The notes: a model not told the origin generated them from the sequence alone. Numbered from the stretch's first letter, positions 52,983 through 63,350 are shown. The stretch: DNA of 64,000 bases from Alcanivorax sp. (GCA_022565695.1 JAIUME010000002.1:1-64000), one strand, 5' to 3'. Program-made: numbers and translations.

Positions 52983-53480
52983 TCAATCTTCTATAATTTC
53001 GGCGCTTTCGATCAGCACCGTTTCACTGGGTACGTCCTGGTGACCACCACGGGAGCCGGTGGCGACATTGCGGATGCGCTCGACCACTTCGTCGCCTTCA
53101 ACCACTTCGCCGAAAACAGCGTATCCCCAGCCATCCTGGCTGCGTGCCTTGTCCAGGAAATGGTTATCCCCGACATTGATGAAGAACTGGGCAGTGGCAG
53201 AATGAGGATCTGACGTGCGCGCCATGGCGACGGTGCCGGTGTTGTTGGACAGACCGTTGTCGGCTTCGTTCTTGACCGGTGCCCGGGTCGGCTTCTGCTC
53301 CATCTTTTCGGTGAATCCGCCGCCCTGAATCATGAAGTTGCTGATGACCCGGTGGAAGACGGTGCCGTTGTAGAAGCCGTCTTTGACGTACTGCACGAAG
53401 TTGGCCACGGTCTCCGGTGCCTTGTCGGCGTCGAGACGGATGACAATCGTGCCATAGGTGGTGGTGAGCGCCGCTTTCAT
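52983..53480 (-). CDS. ppiB: Cytoplasmic peptidyl-prolyl cis-trans isomerase B
   Basis: A 165-residue cyclophilin without a signal peptide, hence cytosolic. It contains [37 protein letters not shown] and [11 protein letters not shown], the PpiB pattern. Start ATG 53480 is preceded by GGAGG at 7 nt; the open frame extends into the glnS promoter region, which is rejected. It forms a tandem pair with the exported cyclophilin that follows, likely an old duplication, with one copy for each compartment. Confidence 0.95.
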   Translation of the reverse strand: MKAALTTTYGTIVIRLDADKAPETVANFVQYVKDGFYNGTVFHRVISNFMIQGGGFTEKMEQKPTRAPVKNEADNGLSNNTGTVAMARTSDPHSATAQFFINVGDNHFLDKARSQDGWGYAVFGEVVEGDEVVERIRNVATGSRGGHQDVPSETVLIESAEIIED

Positions 53481-53602
53481 CAGGAGGTCCTCCAAGCTTT
53501 GACTGACAGGGGGCGCACTGTACACTAGCGCCCCCGGTGACCGGAACCTTTTCAGGGCCGGTTTCAGAATGATGCATCCTGCCACAGGAAGCTGCAGACA
53601 GC

Positions 53603-55291
53603 ATGACTGAGCATACCGATACACCGACTCATTTTATCCGCCAGATCATCGACAAGGACCTGGCGGAAGGCAAGCACGGCGGCAAGGGTGAGAACATTGT
53701 CACCCGGTTTCCGCCTGAGCCCAATGGCTATCTGCACATTGGCCATGCGAAATCCATATTCCTGAACTTTGGCCTGGCAGAGCAATATCGGGGCACCTGC
53801 ACGCTGCGCTTTGATGATACCAATCCGGAGAAGGAGTCAGAGGAGTATGTGGCTTCCATCCGCGCCGATGTCAGCTGGCTGGGCTGCCAGTGGGCCGGCG
53901 ATGTGCGCTATGCCTCGGATTACTTTGATGTCATTTATGCCTGCGCGGTAAGCCTGATCCAGGCCGGCCACGCCTATGTGGACAGCCAGACACCGGAACA
54001 GATCGCCGCCAATCGTGGCGATTTCACCCATCCCGGGACAGACAGCCCGTTCCGCGAGCGCAGCGCCGGGGAAAATCTGGCGCTGTTCGAGGCCATGCGC
54101 CAGGGCGAGCTGGACGAGGGTACGGCGGTGCTGCGGGCGAAGATCGACATGCGCGCGCCGAACATGAACATGCGCGACCCGGTGCTGTACCGCATCCGCA
54201 AGGTGCGTCACCACCAGACCGGCGATACCTGGTGCATCTACCCGATGTACGACTTCACGCACCCGATCTCTGATGCCATCGAAGGCATCACCCACAGCCT
54301 GTGTACGCTGGAGTTCGAGGCGCACCGGCCCCTGTATGACTGGGTGCTGGACAAGCTGGAAGGCCTGCAGTCGTTCCCGTCACGGCCACGGCAGTATGAA
54401 TTTGCCCGGTTGAACCTGAACTACACCGTGACCAGCAAGCGCAAGCTCAAGCAGCTGGTGGACGACGGGCACGTTGACGGCTGGGATGACCCCCGCATGC
54501 CCACCATCAGCGGCCTGCGCCGCCGTGGCTATACCCCGGCGGCAGTGCGCCGCTTCTGCGATATGGTGGGTGTGGCGCGGGCGGATTCGGTGGTGGATAT
54601 GGGCATGCTGGAGTCGGCCATTCGTGATGACCTGAACCGGCATGCGCCCCGTGCCATGTGTGTATTGCGGCCGCTGAAGCTGGTGATCGAGAACTGGCCC
54701 GCCGGGCAGGTCGAGCAGCTGGATGCGCCGATGCACCCGCAGAACGACGCCATGGGCACGCGCCAGATCCCGATGTCCGGGGAGGTCTTCATTGATCGTG
54801 AGGATTTCCAGGAGGAGGCGAACAAGAAGTTCAAGCGCCTGGTGCTGGGTGACCGCGTGCGGCTGCGCTACGGCTATGTGGTGCGTGCGACGGACGTGAT
54901 CAAGAATGACCAGGGCGAGGTCGTCGAGGTGCGCTGCACCTATGATCCGGACACTCTGGGCAAGAACCCCGAGAACGACGAAGGGCAGGGCAAGCTGCGC
55001 GGTGTGATCCACTGGGTATCAGCGGCGCAGGGTGTGCCCTGTGAGGTGCGCCTGTATGACCGCCTGTTTACCAGTGCCAGCCCGGAGCGGGAGGAAGAGG
55101 GCTTTGCTGCGTGCCTGAATCCGGCGTCCCTGAGGGTGCTTGAGGGCGCCATTGCCGAGCCGTCGCTGGCTGCTGCGCCGGTAGAGAGCCGGTTCCAGTT
55201 TGAGCGGGAAGGGTATTTCTGTGTCGACCGGGACAGCCGGGCGGAGCGGCCGGTGTTTAATTTGACGGTGGGGTTGCGGGAGTCGTTTTGA
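53603..55291 (+). CDS. glnS: Glutaminyl-tRNA synthetase
   Basis: A class I synthetase of 562 residues charging tRNA-Gln. The HIGH motif is in [15 protein letters not shown] (residues 35-49); the KMSKS equivalent is VTSKRKL near 276; and FDDTNPEKE is the Gln/ATP-site strand. A C-terminal beta-barrel anticodon domain is present ([20 protein letters not shown] onward). It is divergent from ppiB across 122 bp and ends before a long palindrome shared with convergent folD. Confidence 0.97.
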   Translation: MTEHTDTPTHFIRQIIDKDLAEGKHGGKGENIVTRFPPEPNGYLHIGHAKSIFLNFGLAEQYRGTCTLRFDDTNPEKESEEYVASIRADVSWLGCQWAGDVRYASDYFDVIYACAVSLIQAGHAYVDSQTPEQIAANRGDFTHPGTDSPFRERSAGENLALFEAMRQGELDEGTAVLRAKIDMRAPNMNMRDPVLYRIRKVRHHQTGDTWCIYPMYDFTHPISDAIEGITHSLCTLEFEAHRPLYDWVLDKLEGLQSFPSRPRQYEFARLNLNYTVTSKRKLKQLVDDGHVDGWDDPRMPTISGLRRRGYTPAAVRRFCDMVGVARADSVVDMGMLESAIRDDLNRHAPRAMCVLRPLKLVIENWPAGQVEQLDAPMHPQNDAMGTRQIPMSGEVFIDREDFQEEANKKFKRLVLGDRVRLRYGYVVRATDVIKNDQGEVVEVRCTYDPDTLGKNPENDEGQGKLRGVIHWVSAAQGVPCEVRLYDRLFTSASPEREEEGFAACLNPASLRVLEGAIAEPSLAAAPVESRFQFEREGYFCVDRDSRAERPVFNLTVGLRESF

Positions 55292-55314
55292 GCGGCGGGG
55301 CGTTGTAGAGCCCC

Positions 55315-55393
55315 GGTGCGCTTCGCTTCGCTCAGCACACCCTACGGGAGCTACAGGGCCGCGTAGGGTGTGCTGAGCAAGGCGAAGCGCACC
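55315..55393. repeat. Full palindromic repeat between convergent glnS and folD
   Basis: A 79-bp element with outer arms GGTGCGCTTCGC (55315-55326) and GCGAAGCGCACC (55382-55393) and inner arms GCTCAGCACACCCTACG (55330-55346) and CGTAGGGTGTGCTGAGC (55362-55378). Partial copies lie at 38995-39028 and 40856-40902. It can fold on either strand and may end both transcripts, though no T-run follows. Confidence 0.9.
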
Positions 55394-55412
55394 ATTCCCT
55401 CAGAGTGCCCCT

Positions 55413-56258
55413 TTACCTGAACGCCTTCTCCCCAGCCTCCAGCGTCTGAAAAATCAACGTATTGATGGTCATCGGCCCCACACCACCGGGTACCGGTGTC
55501 CACGCGCTGACCCGCTCGGTCAACGGCCCAAGCTCAATGTCGCCCACGCCGCCGGGGTGATAGCCGGCATCCACCACTACCGCGCCATCCTTGATCCACT
55601 CTGCCTTGATGAACTCCGGCTTGCCGACAGCGCCGATCAGCACGTCTGCCTGGCGGATGTGGTTGGCCAGATCCTGTGTGCGGGAGTGGCAGATGGTCAC
55701 GGTGGCATTGGCCCCCAGCAACATCATGGCCATGGGCTTGCCGAGAATGGCGCTGCGCCCGACCACCACGGCGTGTTTGCCCTCCAGTGCCACCTGGTAA
55801 TGCTCCAGCAGACGCATGATGCCTTTCGGCGTGGCGCAGCCGTAGGCGGCTTCGCCCATGCTCATGCGGCCGAAACCGAGGCAGGTGACGCCGTCGACGT
55901 CCTTCTCCAGGGCGATGGCGTCAAAGCAGGCGCGCTCGTCGATCTGTGGCGGCACCGGATGCTGCAGCAGGATGCCATGCACGTCCGGGTCGGCGTTCAA
56001 TTCAGCGATCCGGGCCAGCAGCGTCTCGGTGCTGGTGTCCTCCGGCAGCTCGATGGCCAGGGATTTCATGCCCACGCGCTCGCAGGCATTGCCTTTCATG
56101 CGCACATAGGTGGCCGAGGCCGGGTCGGCACCGACCAGCAGTGTGGCCAGAATAGGGGTGCGGCCACCCGCGCTTTCGCTTAACGCGGTCACGCGCTCGC
56201 GCATTTCGGCTTCAAATTTCTGGGCCAGGGCCTTGCCATCAAGAACCAGCGCACTCAT
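55413..56258 (-). CDS. folD: Methylenetetrahydrofolate dehydrogenase/cyclohydrolase
   Basis: FolD interconverts 5,10-methylene-, methenyl- and 10-formyl-tetrahydrofolate using NADP. The 281-residue protein has [13 protein letters not shown] with the catalytic Lys, [26 protein letters not shown] (NADP-binding) and [11 protein letters not shown]. The start is ATG 56258; an in-frame ATG three codons upstream (56267) is nearer to GGGAG and is an alternative. The open frame extends further, through sequence that looks non-coding. Confidence 0.96.
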   Translation of the reverse strand: MSALVLDGKALAQKFEAEMRERVTALSESAGGRTPILATLLVGADPASATYVRMKGNACERVGMKSLAIELPEDTSTETLLARIAELNADPDVHGILLQHPVPPQIDERACFDAIALEKDVDGVTCLGFGRMSMGEAAYGCATPKGIMRLLEHYQVALEGKHAVVVGRSAILGKPMAMMLLGANATVTICHSRTQDLANHIRQADVLIGAVGKPEFIKAEWIKDGAVVVDAGYHPGGVGDIELGPLTERVSAWTPVPGGVGPMTINTLIFQTLEAGEKAFR

Positions 56259-56491
56259 CGGCGTCATATCTCCCGGAAGCGGTTGAAAAAAAGGTGTGTC
56301 TGCTGAGCGGCGCATTCTCGCATGGATCAGCGCCCTGTGCAGCCGTATCCGGGCATTTACCGGGTGCCCTCGGGCGGTGGCGCTGTATACTAACTGAGCA
56401 CTCGCACGGCAATGCATGAGAAACAGAGACTTGTGCGTTGACGCTCCAGTGGGGCGCGCGTATTATGCCGCCTCGCTCGAGTTGCATGTTT

Positions 56492-56568
56492 CGGGGTGTA
56501 GCGCAGCCTGGTAGCGCGCCTGCTTTGGGAGCAGGATGTCGGGGGTTCAAATCCCTCCTCCCCGACCA
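56492..56568 (+). tRNA. tRNA-Pro (TGG)
   Basis: A 77-nt cloverleaf: acceptor CGGGGTG pairs with CTCCCCG (one G-T), anticodon loop TTTGGGA reads TGG, T-loop GGTTCAAAT, and encoded CCA end. First of three tRNA genes in a row. Confidence 0.95.
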
Positions 56569-56661
56569 ATTCGTTCGACCGTCAGTATCGCAGTAGCGTT
56601 GCTGGCAGGTCTTTCGAGCTGGTCACGTACGATGCTGGTCACGACAGTTCGGTGATGTCAT

Positions 56662-56738
56662 GCGCCTGTAGCTCAATTGGATAGAGCAACGGCCTTCTAA
56701 GCCGTAGGTTGCAGGTTCGAGCCCTGCCAGGCGTACCA
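56662..56738 (+). tRNA. tRNA-Arg (TCT)
   Basis: A 77-nt cloverleaf with acceptor GCGCCTG/CAGGCGT, anticodon loop CTTCTAA giving TCT, T-loop GTTCGAGC and encoded CCA. It lies 93 bp after tRNA-Pro. Confidence 0.95.
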
Positions 56739-56839
56739 TTTCGTAATGGGTGCCACGCAGCAGGGTGCGGCCGCAGGGTACGTATCTACGGCAAAGCGGT
56801 TTCAAAGGTGCGTCAGTTGTAACACCTCAGTGTTAAATG

Positions 56840-56915
56840 GTGGCTGTAGCTCAGTTGGTAGAGCCCCGGATTGTGACTCCGGTGGTCGTGGGTTCAAGTC
56901 CCATCAGCCACCCCA
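56840..56915 (+). tRNA. tRNA-His (GTG)
   Basis: A 76-nt cloverleaf; acceptor GTGGCTG pairs with CAGCCAC, anticodon loop TTGTGAC gives GTG, discriminator C and encoded CCA. A G precedes position 1, as needed for the histidine identity G-1. A terminator follows. Confidence 0.95.
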
Positions 56916-56925
56916 TCTGCCAGAC

Positions 56926-56954
56926 AAACGGCGCCCTCATCGGGCGCCGTTTTT
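56926..56954 (+). terminator. Terminator of the tRNA cluster
   Basis: A 9-bp stem, ACGGCGCCC with GGGCGCCGT, five-base loop and T5 run, 11 nt after tRNA-His. Confidence 0.92.
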
Positions 56955-57042
56955 CGTTGTGCTGCAGACGAGGCTGCGGGCCAGAACGCTGCGCGCCCCG
57001 GTGGTAAGAGTGTGCTGGTGGCGTGGGCGGCACAGCATCAGC

Positions 57043-57048
57043 TATAAT
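57043..57048 (+). promoter_or_regulatory. Candidate -10 box of tig
   Basis: TATAAT 86 nt before the tig start, in the spacer after the tRNA terminator. No convincing -35 at the usual distance. Confidence 0.35.
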
Positions 57049-57133
57049 CGCGGCCCTTCTCGGATGCTGCCTGCTGAGTCATGTGTTCAGGCAGAAATTC
57101 CAAAACAGATTATATCTTTATAAAGAGGAAGTT

Positions 57134-58438
57134 ATGCAGGTTTCCGTAGAAACAACTTCAGGTCTTGAGCGGCGCGTCACTGTAGGTGTGCCGGCCGACA
57201 AGCTGGACAGCGCGGTCAAGACTCGCCTGGCGGATGCTCAGAAGAACCTGCGTGTGGACGGCTTCCGACCCGGCAAGGTGCCCATGGGTGAAGTCAAGCG
57301 CCGCTTCGGCAAGGCCGTGCGGGATGAGGTACTCAGCGAAGTGATGCGCGAGTCCTTCATCGACGCCGTCAGCAAGGAAAAGATCGAGCCAGCGGGCATG
57401 CCGCAGTTCGAAGCCACTGTGAATGAGCCGGGCAAGGACCTGGAGTTCGTGGCTACCTTTGAGGTGTACCCGGAGGTCGCACTGGCGGCATTCGACGCCA
57501 TTGAGGTGGAAAAGCCGGTGGCCGAGATCGGCGACGCCGACGTGGACAAGATGATCGAGCAGCTGCGTGGCCAGCGCGCTACATATGAAGTGGTCGAGCG
57601 GGCGGCAGAGCAGGGCGACCGGGTCAACATCAACTATGTTGGCACCCGTGACGGTGAAGCGTTTGAAGGTGGCACGGCGGATGGTCAGCAGCTGGTGCTG
57701 GGCTCCGGGCAGATGATTCCGGGCTTCGAGGACGGCATCGTCGGCATGAAAGCCGGTGAAGAGAAGAGCATTGATGTGACCTTCCCGGAGGATTACCAGG
57801 CCGAAGACCTGAAAGGCCAGGCCGTCAAGTTCGCCATCACCGTCAACAAGGTTGAAGCACAGAAGCTGCCTGAAGTGGATGACGAGTTCATGGCGTTGTT
57901 CGGCGTCAAGGATGGCGGTATGGACGCCTTCCGTACGGAAGTGCGCGGCAATATGGAGCGCGAACTGCGTAATGCCGTGAAGGGCAAGGTCAAGGAACAG
58001 ATCATGGGCGGTCTCGTTGCCGCGCACAGCTTTGACGTACCTGCTGCCCTGGTGACCGGTGAAATCCAGCGCATGCGTCAGCAGATGATGCAGCAATTCG
58101 GTGGCGGCCAGCAGTTTGATGCCAGCATGTTGCCGGAAGAGCTGTTCAAGGAGCAGGCGGAGCGCAGTGTGCGTCTGGGCCTGATCGTGCGTCAGATCCT
58201 GGAGCAGCATGAGCTGAAGGCAGACGCCGACAAGGTGCGCTCTCAGGTTGAGGAAATTGCGTCCCAGTACGAGTCGCCGGAAGAGGTGGTCAACTGGGTT
58301 TACAGCAACCCGCAGCAGCTGCAGCAGATCGAAGGCGCCGTGCTCGAAGAGCAGGTTGTCGAGCTGGTGCTGGGCCAGGCCAAAGTGTCTGAAAAGGTAC
58401 TGCCGTACGAAGAAGCGGTGGCGCGTCAGCAGGGCTGA
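57134..58438 (+). CDS. tig: Trigger factor
   Basis: The ribosome-associated chaperone and prolyl isomerase that first meets nascent chains. The 434-residue protein has the N-terminal ribosome-binding loop (GFRPGKVPM near residues 43-51), the FKBP-type PPIase domain (about 160-245, GDRVNINYVGTRDG and LGSGQMIPGFEDG) and a helical C-terminal cradle. The start is ATG 57134, preceded by AGAGGAAG; an upstream extension is open but covers the promoter. It heads the tig-clpP-clpX-lon-hupB cluster conserved in gammaproteobacteria. Confidence 0.97.
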   Translation: MQVSVETTSGLERRVTVGVPADKLDSAVKTRLADAQKNLRVDGFRPGKVPMGEVKRRFGKAVRDEVLSEVMRESFIDAVSKEKIEPAGMPQFEATVNEPGKDLEFVATFEVYPEVALAAFDAIEVEKPVAEIGDADVDKMIEQLRGQRATYEVVERAAEQGDRVNINYVGTRDGEAFEGGTADGQQLVLGSGQMIPGFEDGIVGMKAGEEKSIDVTFPEDYQAEDLKGQAVKFAITVNKVEAQKLPEVDDEFMALFGVKDGGMDAFRTEVRGNMERELRNAVKGKVKEQIMGGLVAAHSFDVPAALVTGEIQRMRQQMMQQFGGGQQFDASMLPEELFKEQAERSVRLGLIVRQILEQHELKADADKVRSQVEEIASQYESPEEVVNWVYSNPQQLQQIEGAVLEEQVVELVLGQAKVSEKVLPYEEAVARQQG

Positions 58439-58458
58439 ATGCGCTAATACCCGCACAG

Positions 58459-58484
58459 AAAACGGGGCCTTCGGGCCCCGTTTT
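58459..58484 (+). terminator. Terminator of tig
   Basis: An 11-bp stem AAAACGGGGCC / GGCCCCGTTTT closed by a TTCG tetraloop, then TTTT, 20 nt after the stop codon. It separates tig from clpP. Confidence 0.95.
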
Positions 58485-58610
58485 GCGTTTTTTATCGCCG
58501 CTTTGTGCAAGATTTGCGCAACCGCAGGGTGTTTCACGCCGGCTTTATAGACGTTGTTCCGGGTGCGTCATAAGATGCTGTGAATAGTCAGCACAAAACA
58601 GGACCAGTGA

Positions 58611-59273
58611 ATGATAGATATCAGCGGCAGCATGTCACAGCTTACCTCTCAGGCAGCCTCCCACGGCGGTCAGGATCCCTCCGCGTTGGGTCTGGTGCCG
58701 ATGGTGATCGAGCAGACCGCTCGGGGTGAACGCTCTTTCGACATCTATTCCCGTCTGCTCAAGGAGCGGGTGATCTTTCTGGTAGGCCAGGTGGAAGACC
58801 AGATGGCCAATCTGATTGTGGCGCAGATGCTGTTTCTGGAGTCGGAGAATCCGGACAAGGATATACATCTGTATATCAACAGCCCCGGCGGTTCCGTGAC
58901 GGCCGGCATGGCCATCTACGACACCATGCAGTTCATCAAGCCGGCGGTGTCCACCATGTGTATCGGCCAGGCGGCGAGCATGGGCTCCTTCCTGCTGACC
59001 GCGGGTGAGAAGGGCAAGCGCTTCGCGCTGCCAAACTCCCGCATCATGATTCACCAGCCGCTCGGCGGCTTCCAGGGTCAGGCCTCGGATATCGAGATCC
59101 ATGCCCGGGAGATTCTCAAGATCAAGGCACGGCTGAACGACCTTCTGGCGCACCATACCGGCCAGTCGATAGAAATACTGGAGCGGGATACAGACCGGGA
59201 CAACTTCATGGATCCGGCAGACGCGCTCAAGTATGGTCTTATAGATCAGGTACTTAGTAAGCGGTCAGTATAA
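58611..59273 (+). CDS. clpP: ATP-dependent Clp protease proteolytic subunit
   Basis: The 220-residue serine peptidase that forms the two-ring chamber used with ClpX and ClpA. The catalytic triad is Ser 123 (GQAASMGS), His 148 (RIMIHQP) and Asp 197 (ERDTDRD). The N-terminal 20-25 residues are a propeptide-like extension, as in other gammaproteobacteria. The start ATG 58611 is not preceded by a strong ribosome-binding site (AGGACCAGTGA). The cognate unfoldase ClpX is next, after a 153-bp spacer. Confidence 0.97.
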   Translation: MIDISGSMSQLTSQAASHGGQDPSALGLVPMVIEQTARGERSFDIYSRLLKERVIFLVGQVEDQMANLIVAQMLFLESENPDKDIHLYINSPGGSVTAGMAIYDTMQFIKPAVSTMCIGQAASMGSFLLTAGEKGKRFALPNSRIMIHQPLGGFQGQASDIEIHAREILKIKARLNDLLAHHTGQSIEILERDTDRDNFMDPADALKYGLIDQVLSKRSV

Positions 59274-59334
59274 CGCCCCCGGGGGAGTGGTCCGCGCTGC
59301 AGGCCGCTCTCTATACGGCACAGGCGGCGGCAGG

Positions 59335-59363
59335 CTTGAAAAAGCCCTGCGTTGCCTGCATCT
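59335..59363 (+). promoter_or_regulatory. Candidate heat-shock (sigma-32) promoter of clpX
   Basis: CTTGAAA (59335-59341) matches the sigma-32 -35, with a 14-nt spacer and CTGCATCT (59356-59363) matching six of eight bases of the CCCCATnT -10. It lies 63 nt before clpX. Confidence 0.45.
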
Positions 59364-59426
59364 TGAAGACAAAGAGAGGTTGAAAGCGGCGGTTGCCGTG
59401 AGTCAACACAGCGAGAGGCGACCCTG

Positions 59427-60740
59427 ATGACCGATCACACCGGCGGAAAGAGCGAAGACGGCAAGTTGCTGTACTGCTCGTTTTGCGGCAAAAGCCAGCA
59501 CGAGGTGCGCAAACTGATTGCCGGCCCTTCGGTATTCATCTGTGACGAATGCGTGGACCTCTGCAACGATATCATTCGTGAAGAAGTCAGCGAGGATGCG
59601 GCCGAGGACGAGTCCCGGCGCCTGCCCAAACCCCATGAAATCAAAGCGACGCTGGACGATTTTGTTATCGGCCAGGAGCGCGCCAAGAAGGTGCTGTCTG
59701 TCGCGGTATACAACCACTACAAGCGTCTGCGCGGCGGCCCGGACAATGCCGTGCCGAGCAAGACCGGCGGCAAGAAAGGCGAGGAAATCGAGCTGGGCAA
59801 GAGCAACATCCTGCTCATCGGCCCCACCGGCAGCGGCAAGACCCTGCTGGCAGAAACGCTCGCGCGCCTGCTGAACGTACCCTTCACCATTGCCGATGCC
59901 ACCACCCTCACCGAGGCGGGCTATGTCGGCGAAGACGTGGAAAACATCATCCAGAAACTGCTGCAGAAGTGCGACTACGATGTGGAGCGCGCCCAGATGG
60001 GTATCGTGTACATCGACGAGATCGACAAGATCTCGCGCAAGTCCGATAACCCCTCCATTACCCGGGACGTGTCCGGGGAGGGCGTTCAGCAAGCGCTGCT
60101 GAAACTGATTGAAGGGACTGTTGCCTCGGTGCCGCCCCAGGGCGGGCGCAAGCATCCGCAGCAGGAATTCCTGCAAGTGGATACCTCCAACATCCTGTTC
60201 GTCTGTGGTGGTGCCTTCGCGGGCCTCGAGAAGATCATTCGCGAGCGTTCCGAGAAAGGCGGCATCGGTTTCTCCGCCGAGGTGAAAAGCAAGGACAAGA
60301 CCGTCAATGTCGGTCAGACCCTGCTGGATGTGGAGCCGGAAGATCTGATCAAGTTTGGTCTGATCCCGGAGTTTATCGGTCGTCTGCCAGTGATCGCGAC
60401 GCTGGAAGAGCTGTCCGAAGACGCGCTGATCCAGATCCTGACCGAGCCGCGTAACGCCCTGACCAAACAGTACGGCCGCCTGTTCGATATGGAAGGGGTG
60501 GAGCTGGACTTCCGCGAGGACGCCCTGCGGGCTGTGGCCCACAAGGCCATGGAGCGCAAGACAGGCGCGCGCGGGCTGCGTTCGATCCTGGAGAATGTGC
60601 TGCTGGATACCATGTATCAGGTGCCGTCCCAGGAAGGCGTTGCGAAGGTGGTCATTGATGCCGCCACCATCAAGGGTGAATCTGAGCCGCTGCTGATCTA
60701 TGAGCGCAGCGAGCAATCCTCCAAAGTGGCCCCGGAGTGA
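59427..60740 (+). CDS. clpX: ATP-dependent Clp protease ATP-binding subunit ClpX
   Basis: A 437-residue AAA+ unfoldase that feeds tagged or damaged proteins into ClpP. It has an N-terminal C4 zinc-binding domain (CSFCGKS ... CDECVDLC, residues 12-43), Walker [16 protein letters not shown], Walker [10 protein letters not shown], pore loops, and the IGF loop for docking ClpP (GGIGFSAEV near residue 280). Its start is ATG 59427, with GAGAGG upstream. lon begins 27 nt after its stop. Confidence 0.98.
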   Translation: MTDHTGGKSEDGKLLYCSFCGKSQHEVRKLIAGPSVFICDECVDLCNDIIREEVSEDAAEDESRRLPKPHEIKATLDDFVIGQERAKKVLSVAVYNHYKRLRGGPDNAVPSKTGGKKGEEIELGKSNILLIGPTGSGKTLLAETLARLLNVPFTIADATTLTEAGYVGEDVENIIQKLLQKCDYDVERAQMGIVYIDEIDKISRKSDNPSITRDVSGEGVQQALLKLIEGTVASVPPQGGRKHPQQEFLQVDTSNILFVCGGAFAGLEKIIRERSEKGGIGFSAEVKSKDKTVNVGQTLLDVEPEDLIKFGLIPEFIGRLPVIATLEELSEDALIQILTEPRNALTKQYGRLFDMEGVELDFREDALRAVAHKAMERKTGARGLRSILENVLLDTMYQVPSQEGVAKVVIDAATIKGESEPLLIYERSEQSSKVAPE

Positions 60741-60767
60741 TCCGGGGCACCAAAAACGAGGCCTGAC

Positions 60768-63164
60768 GTGCTGAAAGATATCCCCCTGCTGCCACTGCGT
60801 GACGTAGTGGTCTATCCGCACATGGTAATCCCGCTGTTTGTCGGGCGAGCCAAATCCATTCGCGCGCTGGAAGTGGCCATGGCCGGCGACAAGCAGGTGC
60901 TGCTCGTCGCCCAGCGCAACGCTACCGATGATGATCCCGGTGCTGAAGAGCTGCATCGCGTGGGTACGATATCGACGATCCTGCAGATGCTGCGCCTGCC
61001 TGACGGCACCGTCAAAGTGCTGGTGGAAGGCAGCGGCCGCGCTCATGTGGTCAAGGTCGATTTCAACGACGAGTGTGTTGTGGCTGATGCCCGCGAGCTG
61101 GGCGAACGCCTGCCGCCAGAGAATGAAGCAGAAGCCCTCAGCAAGACACTGCTGGAGCAGTTCGAACAGTATGTGAAGCTGTCAAAGAAAGTGGCGCCGG
61201 AAATCGTCAGTTCCGTGTCTTCCATTGACGAGCTGGGCCGGTTGACCGACACCATCGCTGCGCACCTTCAATTGAAGCTGGAAGAAAAGCAGGAAGTGCT
61301 GGAGATGGCGGACACGCGCGAGCGTGTGGAGCATCTCATCGCGTTGATGGAATCGGAAATCGACATTTTCAATGTCGAAAAACGCATTCGCGGTCGCGTC
61401 AAGAAACAGATGGAGAAGAGCCAGCGCGAGTACTATCTGAATGAGCAGATGAAGGCGATTCAGAAAGAGCTCGGCGACATGGACGATGTCGGTAACGAGA
61501 TCGAAGAGCTGGAGAAGAAGATCGGCGCCTCCGGCATGCCCAAGGACGCCCGTGACAAGGCCCAGGGCGAACTGGCCAAGCTGAAGATGATGTCGCCCAT
61601 GTCAGCCGAAGCGACGGTGGTGCGCAGCTATCTGGAATGGATGGTGACCATACCCTGGAAGAAACGCAGCAAGGTGCGCCACGATCTGAAAGCGGCTCAG
61701 GAAATTCTCGATCAGGACCATTACGGTCTGGAAGAGGTCAAGGATCGTATTCTGGAGTTCCTGGCGGTGCAGACCCGCGTCGGCAAGGTCAAGGGCCCGG
61801 TGCTGTGTCTGGTCGGGCCTCCCGGCGTGGGCAAGACCTCCCTGGGGCAGTCCATCGCCAAGGCGACCAATCGTAAATTTGTCCGTATGGCCCTGGGTGG
61901 CGTGCGCGATGAAGCCGAGATTCGCGGCCACCGGCGCACCTATATTGGTTCGCTGCCGGGCAAAGTGATGCAAAAGCTGGCCAAGGTCGGTGTGCGTAAC
62001 CCGTTGTTCCTGCTCGATGAAGTGGACAAGATGGGTATGGACATGCGCGGTGATCCGTCCTCTGCATTGCTGGAGGTGCTGGACCCGGAGCAGAACAACT
62101 CCTTCAACGATCATTATCTCGAGCTGGATTACGATCTGTCCGAGACGCTTTTCATCTGCACCTCGAATTCCATGAATATTCCGGCGCCTTTGCTGGATCG
62201 TATGGAAGTGATCCGTATTCCCGGCTATACGGAAGATGAGAAAGTCAACATTGCGCGCCAGTATCTTGTGCCCAAGCAGGCAGAAGCCAATGGCCTGAAA
62301 AAAGACGAATTATCCTTTGATGATGCCTCGTTGCAGCATATCATCCGCCACTACACGCGAGAGGCCGGTGTGCGTGGGCTGGAGCGCGAAATCAGCAAGG
62401 TCTGCCGCAAGGTGGTCAAAGAGCATCTGCTCAGCGACAGCAGCGAGCCCGTCAACATTGTTGGCGAAGATATCGAGAATTATCTGGGCGTGCGCAAGTA
62501 CAGCTTCGGCCGTGCGGAAGAGCAGGACCAGATCGGTCAGGTCACTGGTTTGGCCTGGACGTCCGTTGGTGGTGAACTCCTGACGATTGAAGGCGTCTCA
62601 ACACCAGGCAAGGGGCTTGTGACCATGACCGGCTCTCTCGGTGACGTCATGCAGGAGTCGATCCGCGCTGCCTACACTGTGGTCAAGAGCCGGGCGCGCA
62701 CCCTCGGCATCCGCCGTCGGCAGCTGGAGCGGAATGATTTTCACATCCACGTGCCGGAAGGGGCGACACCGAAGGATGGTCCCAGCGCGGGCGTCGCGAT
62801 GTGTACCTCGGTGGTCTCGGTGCTGACCGGCATTCCGGTGCGGGCCGATGTGGCGATGACCGGTGAGATCACGTTACGCGGGCAGGTCCTGCCGATCGGC
62901 GGTCTCAAGGAGAAGCTGCTTGCAGCCCACCGTGGTGGCATCAAGGTAGTGCTGATTCCGCAGGAAAATGAGCGGGATCTGAAAGAAATTCCGGAAAATA
63001 TCAAGACAGCCCTTGATATTCGCCCGGTAAAATGGATTGATCAGGTTCTCGAAGTGGCGTTGCAGCACATGCCGACGCCACTCAGCGAGGCAGAGGTCGA
63101 AGAAGAAATCGCCACTGCCGAAGACGGGAAAAAAGGTGACGCTGATCGCGTCAGCACCCATTGA
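60768..63164 (+). CDS. lon: Lon protease
   Basis: A 798-residue homo-hexameric AAA+ protease for damaged and regulatory proteins. The order is an N-terminal substrate-binding domain, coiled coil (about 190-260), ATPase with GPPGVGKTSL and LFLLDEVDKMG, and the serine-lysine peptidase domain with Ser 673 (PKDGPSAG) and Lys 716 (GGLKEKLLAAHRGG). Translation starts at GTG 60768, preceded by GAGG. It directly follows clpX and may share its heat-shock transcript. Confidence 0.98.
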   Translation: MLKDIPLLPLRDVVVYPHMVIPLFVGRAKSIRALEVAMAGDKQVLLVAQRNATDDDPGAEELHRVGTISTILQMLRLPDGTVKVLVEGSGRAHVVKVDFNDECVVADARELGERLPPENEAEALSKTLLEQFEQYVKLSKKVAPEIVSSVSSIDELGRLTDTIAAHLQLKLEEKQEVLEMADTRERVEHLIALMESEIDIFNVEKRIRGRVKKQMEKSQREYYLNEQMKAIQKELGDMDDVGNEIEELEKKIGASGMPKDARDKAQGELAKLKMMSPMSAEATVVRSYLEWMVTIPWKKRSKVRHDLKAAQEILDQDHYGLEEVKDRILEFLAVQTRVGKVKGPVLCLVGPPGVGKTSLGQSIAKATNRKFVRMALGGVRDEAEIRGHRRTYIGSLPGKVMQKLAKVGVRNPLFLLDEVDKMGMDMRGDPSSALLEVLDPEQNNSFNDHYLELDYDLSETLFICTSNSMNIPAPLLDRMEVIRIPGYTEDEKVNIARQYLVPKQAEANGLKKDELSFDDASLQHIIRHYTREAGVRGLEREISKVCRKVVKEHLLSDSSEPVNIVGEDIENYLGVRKYSFGRAEEQDQIGQVTGLAWTSVGGELLTIEGVSTPGKGLVTMTGSLGDVMQESIRAAYTVVKSRARTLGIRRRQLERNDFHIHVPEGATPKDGPSAGVAMCTSVVSVLTGIPVRADVAMTGEITLRGQVLPIGGLKEKLLAAHRGGIKVVLIPQENERDLKEIPENIKTALDIRPVKWIDQVLEVALQHMPTPLSEAEVEEEIATAEDGKKGDADRVSTH

Positions 63165-63252
63165 CAGCTGCATATGTGTATTTGTCGGTGGTTAATGTTT
63201 TGCTGGTTTGATCAGCAAATGTAAATGCTCGGGCTCTCTGGAGGTCGCTTCC

Positions 63253-63281
63253 TTGACGGGTTTCCGGCCCGTTGGTATAAA
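63253..63281 (+). promoter_or_regulatory. Strong sigma-70 promoter of hupB
   Basis: TTGACG (63253-63258), exactly 17 nt, then TATAAA (63276-63281): five of six matches in each box at ideal spacing, 70 nt before the hupB start. An abundant protein such as HU would fit a strong promoter. Confidence 0.75.
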
Positions 63282-63350
63282 GTCGGCTTCCTCACCAGGG
63301 ACGTGGCGAGCGCTCCAGTGAACAACGGGAAATCAAAAAAGGGGATTTTC

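Noticed and set aside
52348-53480. Tandem cyclophilin genes as a possible recent duplication or assembly error
   Set aside because: The proteins differ widely, and one has a signal peptide and a C-terminal extension, so they are distinct periplasmic and cytosolic enzymes.
57158-58537. 459-codon open frame opposite tig
   Set aside because: Antisense to trigger factor and runs through the tig terminator hairpin; no homology pattern.
59403-61046. 547-codon open frame opposite clpX and the start of lon
   Set aside because: It spans two well-conserved genes on the other strand, including their spacer; Leu/Gln/His-rich shadow composition.
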